Shown in pieces: positions 10,261 through 19,739 of a stretch of 55,481 nucleotides of DNA. The position numbers and the translations under genes were made by a program. The stretch is taken from contig NZ_JAAJTJ010000027.1 of assembly GCF_011030405.1 (NCBI RefSeq), positions 1 to 55,481 of the forward strand, given 5' to 3'. Each line of letters begins with the position of its first letter. The stretch's first letter is position 1. This DNA comes from Parapedobacter sp. SGR-10 (GTDB lineage: Bacteria; Bacteroidota; Bacteroidia; Sphingobacteriales; Sphingobacteriaceae). Under the pieces are notes generated by a model, which saw only the letters and a program-made list of their open reading frames with translations, was not told where the DNA came from and did not search any database.

Positions 10261-10709
10261 AGTATCTTTGGCATTTCACGCGCTAAATCGATTGCTCTTT
10301 CTTCGATTGCTTTTTCAATACGATAATCGGAATTTTTCTGATTTTCCAGCTTCATCGTATTGGAGGTGCGCAATACAATTTCTTTTGCCAGTTCTTTTGC
10401 TTTGCGCTCTATCATAAGCTCCAAGGTACCATCCTTGGGTACGAAGCCATACACCAAATCCATATCCAAAGCTTTCGCAGCTTGGCGCAACGATTTAAGG
10501 GTCAAGGAGCCTTGTTGCTCTCTTCTTTCAAGATCTTGAACGCTTTGTTTGGTGATAGCCAATTTATCTCCCAATTGCTGCATGGACATTCCTAATGCTG
10601 TACGTATAGCTCGTATCCAGCCATTGGGAGGGACTGCTATATTTTTTATGGGAGCGAGTGCCTGCATTTTATCGCTCAAGTGCTGCACTTGTAATTTTTT
10701 CTTTGCCAT
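10251..10709 (-). CDS. mobile mystery protein A, XRE-family HTH regulator
   Basis: The 152-residue protein carries a helix-turn-helix of the XRE/Cro type at about residues 32-75 (TALGMSMQQLGDKLAITKQSVQDLERRE), followed by a charged helical C terminus. It matches mobile mystery protein A (TIGR02612). Its coding end overlaps protein B, so the two are translated together. It probably represses its own promoter, because three TATWATATGAC-like direct repeats lie upstream (10751-10826). By analogy with toxin-antitoxin modules it may also neutralise the Fic partner. That part is inference. Confidence 0.88.
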   Translation of the reverse strand: MAKKKLQVQHLSDKMQALAPIKNIAVPPNGWIRAIRTALGMSMQQLGDKLAITKQSVQDLERREQQGSLTLKSLRQAAKALDMDLVYGFVPKDGTLELMIERKAKELAKEIVLRTSNTMKLENQKNSDYRIEKAIEERAIDLAREMPKILWD

Positions 10710-10750
10710 GAGTCAGATTCTATCCTTACAATACACAACAAATGTATGGT

Positions 10751-10826
10751 TATATTATGACATTTAAAAATTTTTGTCAACATATATTATGACTTTTTAT
10801 TAAAATAAGTAAGTTTATAATATGAC
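10751..10826. promoter_or_regulatory. three direct repeats, probable operator of the mobile-mystery pair
   Basis: TATATTATGAC occurs at 10751-10761 and 10783-10793, and TATAATATGAC at 10816-10826. The spacing is 32 and 33 bp, about three helical turns, so the sites face the same side of DNA. They lie 42-117 bp upstream of the XRE gene start, suiting cooperative autoregulation by the XRE protein. Confidence 0.55.
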
Positions 10827-10886
10827 AAAAATAAATAAAGGGCTTATGACTAGAATATGGGATGGTGATTGATTATGATCTAACTA

Positions 10887-13364
10887 CTAATACGGATCTA
10901 CGTCAACCTGTACATATACACCGGCGTTTTTTTTATCGAGTTCAAAGGCGGACAATGTATTTCTGATCAATTCTTTGACTTTGCCGATATGTATATGCAC
11001 GCGTTCTATCTTCAGTATGATAGTCTGGATATAATGATTGCGTACACGGGAAACCAATGGTGGCTCGGGTCCTAGCACTCTATTGCCCAAATGGGTACGT
11101 AAGGCTTGAGCGAGTTTATGGGCTGAATCCTGTGCTTTTTCCTGGTCGGTATGTTTCACGTCAAGACGGATCAATCTTACAAAGGGTGGGTAATGAAAGT
11201 TCTTTCGCTCGGTCACTTCTCGCATAAACATCCCTTCGTAATCATGTTGTATCACTTGCTCGATAACACGATGTTGGGGAGTATAGGTCTGAATGATGAC
11301 CTTGCCTTCTTGACTGCGTCGACCTGCCCTACCCGCCACCTGCTCGAACAACGAAAAAGCACGTTCGTAAGCCCGGAAGTCAGGAAAATTAATGATACCG
11401 TCTGCATTGATAATACCGATCAGGCTCACACGGCCAAAATCTAATCCCTTGGCCACCATTTGTGTACCGATCAATACATCAAATTCGTGGTTGTCAAAAG
11501 CATTGATAATCTTGTCAAAACCATACTTCCCTTTTGTCGAATCCAGATCCAATCGACCAATCCGTAGATGAGGCATGAGTATTTCCAATTCCTCTTCTAT
11601 ACGTTCTGTACCATAACCTTTGCTTTCCAGATGTGGCATACCACATGCAGGACAGATCTGAATGGGGTTTTCGTTGTGTCCACAGTAATGGCAATGCAGC
11701 ATATCCGAGGTCTTGTGATAGGTCATGCTCACGTCGCAATTGACACATTTGGCGACGTAACCACAGGTACTACATTGGAGAAATGTCGTATGCCCACGTC
11801 TGTTCTGAAACAGGATAATCTGTTCTTTCCGCTCCACTGCCTGCGAGATGCTTTCCAATAGAGAAAGACTAAAATAAGCTCGCATCTCATCTTTACGGCT
11901 GGCCTCTGCGATATTTACGATCTCAATACTAGGCAATTGGGCGTCTCCATAACGCTTCAGAAGCTGTACCAAGCCATATTTGCCAGCTTTAGCATTGTAA
12001 TAGCTCTCTATAGAGGGGGTAGCTGAGCCCAACAATACTTTGGCTCCGTGCATTCCGGCCAAATAAATAGCCGTATCTCGTGCATGGTAGCGGGGAGCCG
12101 GATCAAACTGCTTGTACGAGGTTTCGTGTTCTTCATCCACAATGACCAGTCCCAGGTTGGTAAAGGGCAGGAATACAGCCGATCTAGCTCCTATGACGAC
12201 CTTAAATTCGTCGTTGAGTACCTTGTGCCAGACTTCAGCTCTTTCATTGTCATTGAATTTGGAATGATAAACCCCTAGCTGATTGCCAAAATGCAGTTTC
12301 AACCGTTCGGTGATCTGTGTGGTCAAGGCGATTTCGGGCAGTAGGTACAAGATATTTTCACCTTTGGCCAACACTTCCTCTATCAGCCGGATATACAACT
12401 GTGTCTTGCCCGAAGCGGTCACTCCGTGTAGCAAAACAACTTCCTTTTCAGAAAAAAGCGATTTTATTTGTGAAAGAGCAGTAGATTGCTCTTCGTTGAG
12501 CGTAAAATCCTTTTCCACCAAAACATCTACCCCCGCAAAACGGCTAACGACCCTCTCGTGTACTTCCAAAATACCCTTGTCGATCAGACCTGTAATTGCT
12601 CCTGCTCCACAGCCCGAAGCCTCCATAATATCCTGACGGCTGATATGGTCATGTTGTTTGCGCAATTGGATGAGGGCAAGCAAAGCATCCTGTTGCTTTG
12701 GAGCCCTGTTCAAGCTATCCAAGACTAGACGTAACCCCTCCGAATCCGCATATTCGGATGCTAAGGTCAGAAAGGTTTTGGTTTTGGGTTTATAACGCTC
12801 CTTGATTTCCTCGGAAATCAAAATAAATCCTTTTTCAAAGAGTGATCGCAGCAACGGAAATACGGTCTTCTGCCCCAGAATCTTTGCTATATCGCTGATT
12901 CGCAGTTCACCGGCTACGTCTAGTGCTTCCAACACCATATAGGCTTTATCGGACAATACCGCCCTATCAAAATCCCCATTGTCGGCTGCGACAATCTTGG
13001 TTTCCGAAGCCATCTTCAAGGCTGCCGGCAAAGCAGCCTGCATCACCTCACCCATATGGCACATATAATATACGCTGATCCATTCCCACAGCTCAAACTG
13101 CTTGGCTTGGACAATGGCCTGTTCGTCCACGACATCCAGAATATATTTTGCTTCGTATTGTACGGGAGCTTCTGTCGAAATCGATCTTACCAAAGCAGCG
13201 TAGATTTTGTTCTTGCCGAATTGTACGATGACACGCCCCCCTACAGATACACGAGAGGACATCTCAAACGGGACACGATACGTGTAGGTCTTTGCAATAG
13301 CCAAGGGCAAAATGACCTCTACAAAATAAGTCGTACGCTGTGCAAAAAGTTCGGTCGTGGACAT
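10887..13364 (-). CDS. priA: primosomal protein N', replication restart helicase PriA
   Basis: The 825-residue SF2 helicase recognises stalled forks and reloads the replisome. The N-terminal DNA-binding domain (TYFVEVILPLAIAKTYTYRVP) is followed by a winged helix. The helicase core has Walker A GVTASGKTQLY and the DEEH box. Eight zinc-binding cysteines lie in four pairs (CSTCGYVAKCVNC, then CHYCG and CPACG). Motif VI is QVAGRAGRR. The in-frame TTG two codons upstream was set aside in favour of ATG 13364. Length is normal. It stands alone, 63 bp beyond folC and preceded on its 3' side by the mobile-mystery genes. Confidence 0.97.
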   Translation of the reverse strand: MSTTELFAQRTTYFVEVILPLAIAKTYTYRVPFEMSSRVSVGGRVIVQFGKNKIYAALVRSISTEAPVQYEAKYILDVVDEQAIVQAKQFELWEWISVYYMCHMGEVMQAALPAALKMASETKIVAADNGDFDRAVLSDKAYMVLEALDVAGELRISDIAKILGQKTVFPLLRSLFEKGFILISEEIKERYKPKTKTFLTLASEYADSEGLRLVLDSLNRAPKQQDALLALIQLRKQHDHISRQDIMEASGCGAGAITGLIDKGILEVHERVVSRFAGVDVLVEKDFTLNEEQSTALSQIKSLFSEKEVVLLHGVTASGKTQLYIRLIEEVLAKGENILYLLPEIALTTQITERLKLHFGNQLGVYHSKFNDNERAEVWHKVLNDEFKVVIGARSAVFLPFTNLGLVIVDEEHETSYKQFDPAPRYHARDTAIYLAGMHGAKVLLGSATPSIESYYNAKAGKYGLVQLLKRYGDAQLPSIEIVNIAEASRKDEMRAYFSLSLLESISQAVERKEQIILFQNRRGHTTFLQCSTCGYVAKCVNCDVSMTYHKTSDMLHCHYCGHNENPIQICPACGMPHLESKGYGTERIEEELEILMPHLRIGRLDLDSTKGKYGFDKIINAFDNHEFDVLIGTQMVAKGLDFGRVSLIGIINADGIINFPDFRAYERAFSLFEQVAGRAGRRSQEGKVIIQTYTPQHRVIEQVIQHDYEGMFMREVTERKNFHYPPFVRLIRLDVKHTDQEKAQDSAHKLAQALRTHLGNRVLGPEPPLVSRVRNHYIQTIILKIERVHIHIGKVKELIRNTLSAFELDKKNAGVYVQVDVDPY

Positions 13365-13426
13365 ACACAAACTTAGATAAAATTATCGAATTTCAACGAC
13401 CCACACCCATTGCCTTGAACTTCAGC

Positions 13427-14728
13427 TCAAGGCAATGGATGATCCCTCAACACCTCAGCTACCACAAAATTGCTCCCGCCAATAAAGATGAGATCGCCTG
13501 TCTTGTAATTAGACTTAGCCTTATGCAAAGCATTAGAAACTTCACCGCATATATAACCATGCAGATCATACATTGCAGCCTTCATTTCCAGTTCTTCGGC
13601 TTCCATAGCGCGTGGCATATCTGGACTGCAAAAATAGTACATCGCATCTTTGGGTAGGTAAGGCAACATATGATCCAAATCTTTGTCTTTCATTGCACCA
13701 ATAACAATATGAAGCTGGTTATAAGATATATTTTGCAGGTTTTTAATAACTTCTTTTATGCCGTCTTCATTATGTCCCGTATCACAGATCACCAAGGGAT
13801 CCGTGGATAAGGTTTGCCAACGACCTTGAAGACCGGTAAGTTTTTGTACGTTAGCCAATGCAGTATATAAGGTTTCGCCTGAAATGTCGAAATCCTTCTT
13901 TCGAAGCTCGTCAACGACACTAAGTACTCCCAATATATTCTTCTGCTGATAAGAACCTGTCAAATCCAACGTAAACTCCCGACAATCTCCTTTCTCACAC
14001 ACATCCACAACTTGTGTGCTTGCAGTCTTTTCCTTCAAGGACAACACATACTTTTGATCCGCAAATACAATCGGAGCATTCAACTGTTCGGCGATAGCCC
14101 TAAAGACAGGAGCAGTGATCCCATTGGTCTCGGAGATCACTACAGGTATCTCCTTCTTGATGATGCCCGCTTTTTCCTGGGCAATCTCTTCCAAGGTATC
14201 GCCGAGGATATTCATATGGTCCATGCCGATATTGGTAATCAAAGACACTTCGGGCTGAATGATATTCGTACTGTCAAGACGACCGCCCAAGCCCACTTCA
14301 ATCACGGCTACATCGACCTGCTGTTGAGCAAAGTAATCAAAAGCCATTGCCACGGTCACTTCAAAAAAAGAGGGTTGTACTTCTTCTATCAGATCCTTTT
14401 GGCTATTGACATAATCTACCACAAACTGTGCGTCAATCCATTCACCATCGACACGGATACGCTCTCTAAAGTCCACTAGATGAGGCGAGGTGTACAAGCC
14501 TGTTTTATAACCTGCCGATGCCGAGATAGCGGCGAGCATGTGGGAAGATGATCCCTTGCCGTTTGTACCGGCCACGTGAATGGTCTTATAGGAATTTTGC
14601 GGATTGCCAATAGCATCGCATAAAGCGATAGTACGGTCGAGATTTTCCTTATAGGCCGAAGCACCATCACGCGTAAACATTGGTAACCGATTGTATAGGT
14701 AATCGATGACCTCTGTGTAGGTTTTCAT
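13427..14728 (-). CDS. folC: folylpolyglutamate synthase/dihydrofolate synthase
   Basis: The 433-residue Mur-ligase-family protein adds glutamates to folate and usually also makes dihydrofolate from dihydropteroate. The ATP loop GTNGKGS lies at residues 54-60. The central domain has GLGGRLDSTNII, and the C-terminal domain contains DTGHNEDGIKEV and the IGAMKDKD stretch typical of FolC. It is the last gene of a run that starts with the TPR/barrel/ExbB-ExbD envelope genes, 16 bp after the TonB-like gene. That linkage recurs in Bacteroidota but has no obvious metabolic logic. Confidence 0.95.
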   Translation of the reverse strand: MKTYTEVIDYLYNRLPMFTRDGASAYKENLDRTIALCDAIGNPQNSYKTIHVAGTNGKGSSSHMLAAISASAGYKTGLYTSPHLVDFRERIRVDGEWIDAQFVVDYVNSQKDLIEEVQPSFFEVTVAMAFDYFAQQQVDVAVIEVGLGGRLDSTNIIQPEVSLITNIGMDHMNILGDTLEEIAQEKAGIIKKEIPVVISETNGITAPVFRAIAEQLNAPIVFADQKYVLSLKEKTASTQVVDVCEKGDCREFTLDLTGSYQQKNILGVLSVVDELRKKDFDISGETLYTALANVQKLTGLQGRWQTLSTDPLVICDTGHNEDGIKEVIKNLQNISYNQLHIVIGAMKDKDLDHMLPYLPKDAMYYFCSPDMPRAMEAEELEMKAAMYDLHGYICGEVSNALHKAKSNYKTGDLIFIGGSNFVVAEVLRDHPLP

Positions 14729-14744
14729 AAAATGAAAGTTATAT

Positions 14745-15578
14745 TTATTCCGATGTAAAATCCAGTATCACCATCCCCGCTTGAGATACAGGGGCATTAG
14801 CTAATGTATTTAATTTCGCTTTTCTTAATGCCTGTTCACATTGTTCTATGCAAGCTCGACTTGTTATTGTACTTCCTTTTAGTGTATAACTTGCAAAAGT
14901 TATATTCCCTTTATTATCCACCTTAAACTGTATAGCTATTTTTCCATCCGGAAGCCCTTCACACTTAGGCCATACCGGAGGAACTACAAACCTGCGGTTT
15001 TCAATAGACAACATCATATTTCCAAACCCAGAACCCCCTTCACCATAATTACTATCCATAGGGTCTCCCAATGCCGAACCTTGGTTGCCCGGCGTATTAC
15101 CGGTACCGTCACCTCTTCCTGTTCCGTTATTTGATTTGCTGGATTTAAAAAGCGCTTTTTCATTTACAGTAGGTGCAGCTTTCTTCTCCTCTTTCGTCGT
15201 CGTAGTTGCCGGATTGGTGACCGGTTTTTCAGTTTTGGTAACAGCCAGAGCCTCTTCCATATCCTGCGTGGCTACAGCTTTATCGGATACTTGATGGGTA
15301 GGGGTCTCCTGCGGTGTAGTAGTTGGATTGATTCTGTCCGGTAACGCATCATTGGCATTTTCAGACATTGAGGGTTCCTCTATACTCATGTAGTCGTCTC
15401 CCATACCTTCTTCAGATGTACCATAATTGACAATAATCCCACCCATACCATATTCGGGAAGCTGAGGCTGTCCAAAGACAATGAAGAAACCTATAAGGGC
15501 CAAAACAGCCATTACAGCAGTAGAATAACCCAAGGCCTTGGGCATATTATTCTCTTCTTGATATTGATGATAGTACAT
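14745..15578 (-). CDS. TonB/TolA-like energy transducer
   Basis: The 277-residue protein has a short cytoplasmic N terminus, one membrane helix (about residues 17-36), a long Pro/Thr/Lys/Asn/Gly-rich periplasmic spacer (about 40-195), and a small C-terminal domain (about 200-277). That domain begins WPKCEGLPDGKIAIQFKVDN and resembles TonB/TolA C-terminal domains. Two cysteines in the C-terminal part (CEGL and CIEQC) may form a disulfide. It follows exbD and exbB on the same strand, so it should transmit their proton-driven energy across the periplasm. Whether it serves a receptor (TonB) or envelope constriction (TolA) cannot be read directly. Confidence 0.82.
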   Translation of the reverse strand: MYYHQYQEENNMPKALGYSTAVMAVLALIGFFIVFGQPQLPEYGMGGIIVNYGTSEEGMGDDYMSIEEPSMSENANDALPDRINPTTTPQETPTHQVSDKAVATQDMEEALAVTKTEKPVTNPATTTTKEEKKAAPTVNEKALFKSSKSNNGTGRGDGTGNTPGNQGSALGDPMDSNYGEGGSGFGNMMLSIENRRFVVPPVWPKCEGLPDGKIAIQFKVDNKGNITFASYTLKGSTITSRACIEQCEQALRKAKLNTLANAPVSQAGMVILDFTSE

Positions 15579-15642
15579 ATACTGACTCCTTAACTGTTTG
15601 ACCGATAAAATGTTTAATCGTTTAATCGATCTAATTTCTTAA

Positions 15643-15662
15643 GGGCAAAAAATGTTTTGCCC
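15643..15662. repeat. GGGCAAAA/TTTTGCCC palindrome
   Basis: Inverted repeat GGGCAAAA-AATG-TTTTGCCC in the 100 bp between exbD and the TonB-like gene. It shares its core with the palindromes at 8675-8769 and 37011-37050. It may form a hairpin that lowers expression of the downstream gene. Confidence 0.6.
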
Positions 15663-15678
15663 CTACATACTCAAACCT

Positions 15679-16086
15679 CTAATCTCTTTTAGGCTCTGTA
15701 GCCAACACCAACTTTATTTTGAGACGATTGGCCACATCCATGACCGAAATTACATTTTGGATCGGCACAGTGCTATCTGCATACAACATGATTGTCACTT
15801 CCTCACCTGGTGTTATTTCCGACTGCAAACGTTCTTCCAATGCTTCCAATGGAACAACCTGCTTATCTACATGGTACAACAGGTCACCCGTGATGGATAC
15901 CGTCACGGTCTTCTTGGCCACAGACTGTTCCCCGGCACTCGACTTCGGAAGCAAAAGTTTGACCACCTGCGGGTTGGCCACAGCCGAAGCCAACAGGAAG
16001 AACAACATCAAAAAGAACATGATATCGTTGAGTGCAGCGGTATGCACTTCAGCAGTTGGCCTATTTCTTCTATTTCGTAAATTCAT
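15679..16086 (-). CDS. exbD: ExbD/TolR-family proton channel subunit
   Basis: The 135-residue protein has a short N terminus, one membrane helix (about residues 18-38) and a periplasmic domain. The conserved membrane aspartate is D21 in ALNDIMFFLMLFF, the residue that carries protons in ExbD/TolR. It partners ExbB/TolQ (83 bp upstream) and energises the TonB/TolA-like protein encoded downstream. Length is typical. Confidence 0.92.
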   Translation of the reverse strand: MNLRNRRNRPTAEVHTAALNDIMFFLMLFFLLASAVANPQVVKLLLPKSSAGEQSVAKKTVTVSITGDLLYHVDKQVVPLEALEERLQSEITPGEEVTIMLYADSTVPIQNVISVMDVANRLKIKLVLATEPKRD

Positions 16087-16169
16087 TTTAATCAGTTGTC
16101 AGTAATCAGTGGACAGTAATCAGCCTCTGATCAAGTTCGCAAATCGCATTACTCAATACGCAATACCAA

Positions 16170-16871
16170 TTAAGCTCCCGGCTCGTCCAATAGATCGATG
16201 AACTCTACTGCCTCAGTCTCCATGCGAAGGATCAAGCGCTCGACCATCATATTCAAGACGTGATAACCGATATAAGCCAAGATACCGATGGTCAGACCGG
16301 ACGCCGAAGAAACCATCTTGACATACAGACCTCCCGATACCGATGCAATATCGATACCTCCGGCAATCTCCACTTCACGGAAAATCTGTATAACGCCAAA
16401 GATTGTACCCACGAAACCAAGCATAGGTGCAATACCGGCGATGATACCCAGGATATTGATATTTTTTTCCAGACGGGACACTTCCAGTTTTCCCGCATTC
16501 TCAATAGAAGCTTCTATATCTTTGATGGGACGTCCGACACGGGTCAATCCTTTTTGCAGCATACGGGCCAATGCCGAATTGTTCGAACGACAGACAGCTA
16601 TGGCCGAATCCAGCTTTCCACTCAGCACATTACTTTTTATCTGTGCCATCAATCCGCTATCGGTCTTGGAAGCATTGCGAATGGTAATATACCGCTCAAT
16701 GAAAATGACCAATCCCAAAAAGAAAAGCAGGATAATGGGTATCATAATCCATCCACCTTTCATCAATAACTGGATAAGGTTCAGGTTCTCCTGCGGAGCT
16801 GCCAATTGAATAGCTTGCTGTTGTACTTGATTCAACGTATCTACTGCTACAGCGTCTTGTAATAATGACAT
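16170..16871 (-). CDS. exbB: ExbB/TolQ/MotA-family proton channel protein
   Basis: The 233-residue inner-membrane protein has three membrane helices (about residues 38-62, 140-165 and 188-212) separated by a cytoplasmic loop. The second and third helices carry the MotA/TolQ/ExbB signature, with GIIAGIAPMLGFVGTIFGV and VSSASGLTIGILAYIGY. It forms the proton channel with ExbD, and the complex powers the TonB/TolA-like protein. The N-terminal stretch of about 30 residues ahead of the first helix is somewhat longer than usual. Confidence 0.93.
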   Translation of the reverse strand: MSLLQDAVAVDTLNQVQQQAIQLAAPQENLNLIQLLMKGGWIMIPIILLFFLGLVIFIERYITIRNASKTDSGLMAQIKSNVLSGKLDSAIAVCRSNNSALARMLQKGLTRVGRPIKDIEASIENAGKLEVSRLEKNINILGIIAGIAPMLGFVGTIFGVIQIFREVEIAGGIDIASVSGGLYVKMVSSASGLTIGILAYIGYHVLNMMVERLILRMETEAVEFIDLLDEPGA

Positions 16872-16909
16872 AGTATGTTATATTAATATATATTGTTTAC
16901 TTTATAATA

Positions 16910-17944
16910 TTATCGCAACTTATCCCCCCAAGCATCAGCCTTTATATGCTTTCTCACGTATCGCAAAGCCGAATCCCGCTCTTCTTTCGTGGCGTATGTA
17001 TCCCAAATGACCCTTTTCAGATTCTTGGCCAGATTAGGTGTAATTACCCGAACGGATTTATGTCCGTCTTTGTTGAATGCTTCAGCCTCCTCATAAGCTT
17101 TGGCCAAGGTAGGATGAGTTCCAATGACAACGGTGTACTTGTGTTGCACGGCGGGCGTATCCACCGGCACTTGTACCACCTCATTTGGCAAGCTGTCCAG
17201 AGGCTCGACCAAGGTATCTCTTTGTGACAATATATCCGTCGTATCCACTTGTGGAACGGTATCTTGTGCCGGACCGACAGTAGTGGCATCTCGCTTTGGA
17301 GCCCCCTGATAATATTGACTGTAATAATAGTACAGACCTGCTATAACCAAAACTGCCACAGCAGCAATCAAGCCATAAATAAAAGACCTATTGTTAGAAA
17401 CCTCTTCCTCCTCTTCAAAAGCGGTCTCTGCAGCGTCTTCTTCCACCGAGGTCTCCACTATCTCTTCTTCCTTTTGGTTTTCGACGGGAGGTTCTTCCGT
17501 CACAGCTTCTTCCTTAGGGTCTTGGTTGCTATCCGCAATAGAAGTTTGTGCCACAGGGGGGGCTTCGACAGCAGCAAAGCCAAAACCACTCAGATCCAAA
17601 GGCTTAAAAACATAACTATTGCCATACCCGATCAATTGCCCCAAGTTATCCAACATCACTTGCCCTTGCGTCAATACCTGCCCCTGAATATGCGAAACAG
17701 CATCCGCTACTTTTTGCTCCGCCTCAGTCCGTTCACAACCCTCCGTTTGTTGGATATAGGTGATCAGGTCATAGCCATCGGTTGCTTCCGTATCCAATTC
17801 GATAAAGGTCACCGGTGGTAGATACACATTTTTATGGGCATCAAAACTAGCTGGAGTATGCACCCGCTTGAACACACCGAGCCCTTTCACATAGACCGAT
17901 GTGTTCTTCTTCAATAAAACGTGTATTTGTTTTCCTATATTCAT
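16910..17944 (-). CDS. HU-CCDC81 and SPOR domain membrane protein
   Basis: The 344-residue protein begins with two HU/CCDC81-like domains (about residues 1-55 and 60-125). An acidic linker follows, then one membrane helix (about 190-212, SFIYGLIAAVAVLVIAGLYY) and a Thr/Asp/Pro linker. A C-terminal SPOR domain (about 270-344) would bind peptidoglycan stripped of stem peptides. The HU-like domains therefore face the cytoplasm and the SPOR domain the periplasm. The role in septal or envelope organisation is inferred from the domains. It sits between the plug-less barrel and exbB in one strand run, which supports a joint envelope function. Confidence 0.85.
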   Translation of the reverse strand: MNIGKQIHVLLKKNTSVYVKGLGVFKRVHTPASFDAHKNVYLPPVTFIELDTEATDGYDLITYIQQTEGCERTEAEQKVADAVSHIQGQVLTQGQVMLDNLGQLIGYGNSYVFKPLDLSGFGFAAVEAPPVAQTSIADSNQDPKEEAVTEEPPVENQKEEEIVETSVEEDAAETAFEEEEEVSNNRSFIYGLIAAVAVLVIAGLYYYYSQYYQGAPKRDATTVGPAQDTVPQVDTTDILSQRDTLVEPLDSLPNEVVQVPVDTPAVQHKYTVVIGTHPTLAKAYEEAEAFNKDGHKSVRVITPNLAKNLKRVIWDTYATKEERDSALRYVRKHIKADAWGDKLR

Positions 17945-17991
17945 CGATATCCCTTAAACGCTAAAGTCCACAAATTTATGATCTTCTATGC

Positions 17992-19719
17992 TTAAAACGA
18001 AAAGTTGACACCTCCAATTAAATTAAAACCTAATCTTGGGTAGTATAAATAACGTTGATATTCTTTGTTGAAGATATTATTTGCCTTGACAAAGATACCC
18101 AAATTCGATAAAGCTTTATACTCAGCACCTGCACTCAGATCAAAGAAAGACGGGAGAGTCACGGTATGATAATCGGTTGAATAAATAGGACTTTCCGTCT
18201 GATCGTAGGTATATGCTCTGCCGTAGGACGAATCGTGGAATAACGCCTCTGCATCGATATACAATTTTTCAGAGATATTGAAACGTGCATTGGCTGCCAG
18301 TCGGATTGCCGGCGTAAACCAGGCTTCTTCCTGTTTAGCCATTGTATAGCCATCCAAATTTAGGCGTCCGCCTAGATTGACCAATTCGGACAACCGGACA
18401 TTGATCTCTCCTTCGATGCCAAAATAACTTACCTTATCATCTCCGTCACCGTCATAGACGAGATCAAAGCGAAAAGGATTGTCTTTGTTGTTGACAAACA
18501 ATGGCATACTTTCCAGCGATTTGTACATGACCTTGGCCTTGTAGCCGAATGTAGCTCCCGCATTCCCCTTGATACCGCCGAAGATATTCAATCGCTCGAT
18601 CATGTTTTGGAATCCCTGTTCAGGGCCCAAATAGGGATTGAGTTGTGAAAAAGCACGGTAAGAAGCTTTATGTACACCACCATTGATTCCTCCAAATAGA
18701 TGAATATATTCAGGCACAAGCGAAAAATCAATCTCCGCAGATGGGAAGATATTAAACCTACTCGAATCGCCAAATTCAGACACCAGATTCGCACCAAATG
18801 TCAAGGTATAGTTCTTTCCCTTGAAAGCAATATAAGGGTTGATACTGGCCAATGAATTATTCAGCTTACCGTCTTTGGCTGTATTGGATGTCCCATCCAA
18901 AGCATTCACATCCACAGCTACATTTGCCCCTATATTGAACGTACGTACACGCTTGTTGAGATAGGCCGACAGAGCCAATGAATTTTCCTGCGAAGAGAAC
19001 TTATCTTTAAATGTATAGGCATCGAGTTTGGCCGAATAAGAAAATGCTTCTTCATTCTGCGGATCGAAATTGCTGCTCAGCTCTCCCGTAAAATAAATGT
19101 CGTTGAATCGCTGAGGCTCTTTTTCCGGATTGAGCGAAGTTCCGTCTACAGCTTCCGGAATACCATAAAAACGTGTTGCATACCGATTATATCCCAATAC
19201 ACCGTCCACCGTAAAATTGGACAATACCCTTCTACCAAAGACACCTACTTCCTGGCGGGAAAACTTCTGCTCATCAAGACTCCCTTTTTGATTCAAGTGC
19301 TTGACAAAGCCTCCGAAGCGGAGATCCTCGTAATCTTCGATCGCAATATAAGCTTCTCCCAAAATAGTATTAAAATTGCCTATCCCCAATTTGACGTAGT
19401 TGCTCGTGATATCTTCATTCCTTGTAAAAGGCAGCTCCTGCACATTCAGCTCCTTTAGTCCCGTGTTGATATCCAACTTCTTGTCCACGATATTGCCATA
19501 GCTCAGTTTTGGCATATAGCTACGCTTGTTGGTCATATCGGGACTACGGCGGATCTTGACCGCATCTGCAAGAATAGGTTTATAGTCTCGAACGATATTG
19601 AACGAATCGATTGTCACCGGTTTGGTCGGATCCTCCTGCTGCGCCAGTGCCTGATGTCCTAACCCAAGTAACAATGCTACAACAGCACAATGCTTAAAAG
19701 CGGTTTTCTGCAACTTCAT
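17992..19719 (-). CDS. plug-less TonB-receptor-like outer-membrane barrel
   Basis: The 575-residue protein has a signal peptide (residues 1-26, ending ALAQ) and a roughly 70-residue N-terminal segment. It then shows alternating amphipathic strands that end in a TonB-receptor-like barrel terminus (NIFNKEYQRYLYYPRLGFNLIGGVNFSF, final residue Phe, as BAM substrates need). No plug domain or TonB box is seen, so it is unlikely to be a classical gated receptor. It lies 20 bp from the TPR gene and upstream of the SPOR/ExbB/ExbD genes, so it may be the outer-membrane partner of that complex. This interaction is inference. Confidence 0.82.
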   Translation of the reverse strand: MKLQKTAFKHCAVVALLLGLGHQALAQQEDPTKPVTIDSFNIVRDYKPILADAVKIRRSPDMTNKRSYMPKLSYGNIVDKKLDINTGLKELNVQELPFTRNEDITSNYVKLGIGNFNTILGEAYIAIEDYEDLRFGGFVKHLNQKGSLDEQKFSRQEVGVFGRRVLSNFTVDGVLGYNRYATRFYGIPEAVDGTSLNPEKEPQRFNDIYFTGELSSNFDPQNEEAFSYSAKLDAYTFKDKFSSQENSLALSAYLNKRVRTFNIGANVAVDVNALDGTSNTAKDGKLNNSLASINPYIAFKGKNYTLTFGANLVSEFGDSSRFNIFPSAEIDFSLVPEYIHLFGGINGGVHKASYRAFSQLNPYLGPEQGFQNMIERLNIFGGIKGNAGATFGYKAKVMYKSLESMPLFVNNKDNPFRFDLVYDGDGDDKVSYFGIEGEINVRLSELVNLGGRLNLDGYTMAKQEEAWFTPAIRLAANARFNISEKLYIDAEALFHDSSYGRAYTYDQTESPIYSTDYHTVTLPSFFDLSAGAEYKALSNLGIFVKANNIFNKEYQRYLYYPRLGFNLIGGVNFSF

Positions 19720-19739
19720 CTGTATCTTCCTATTTCTTG

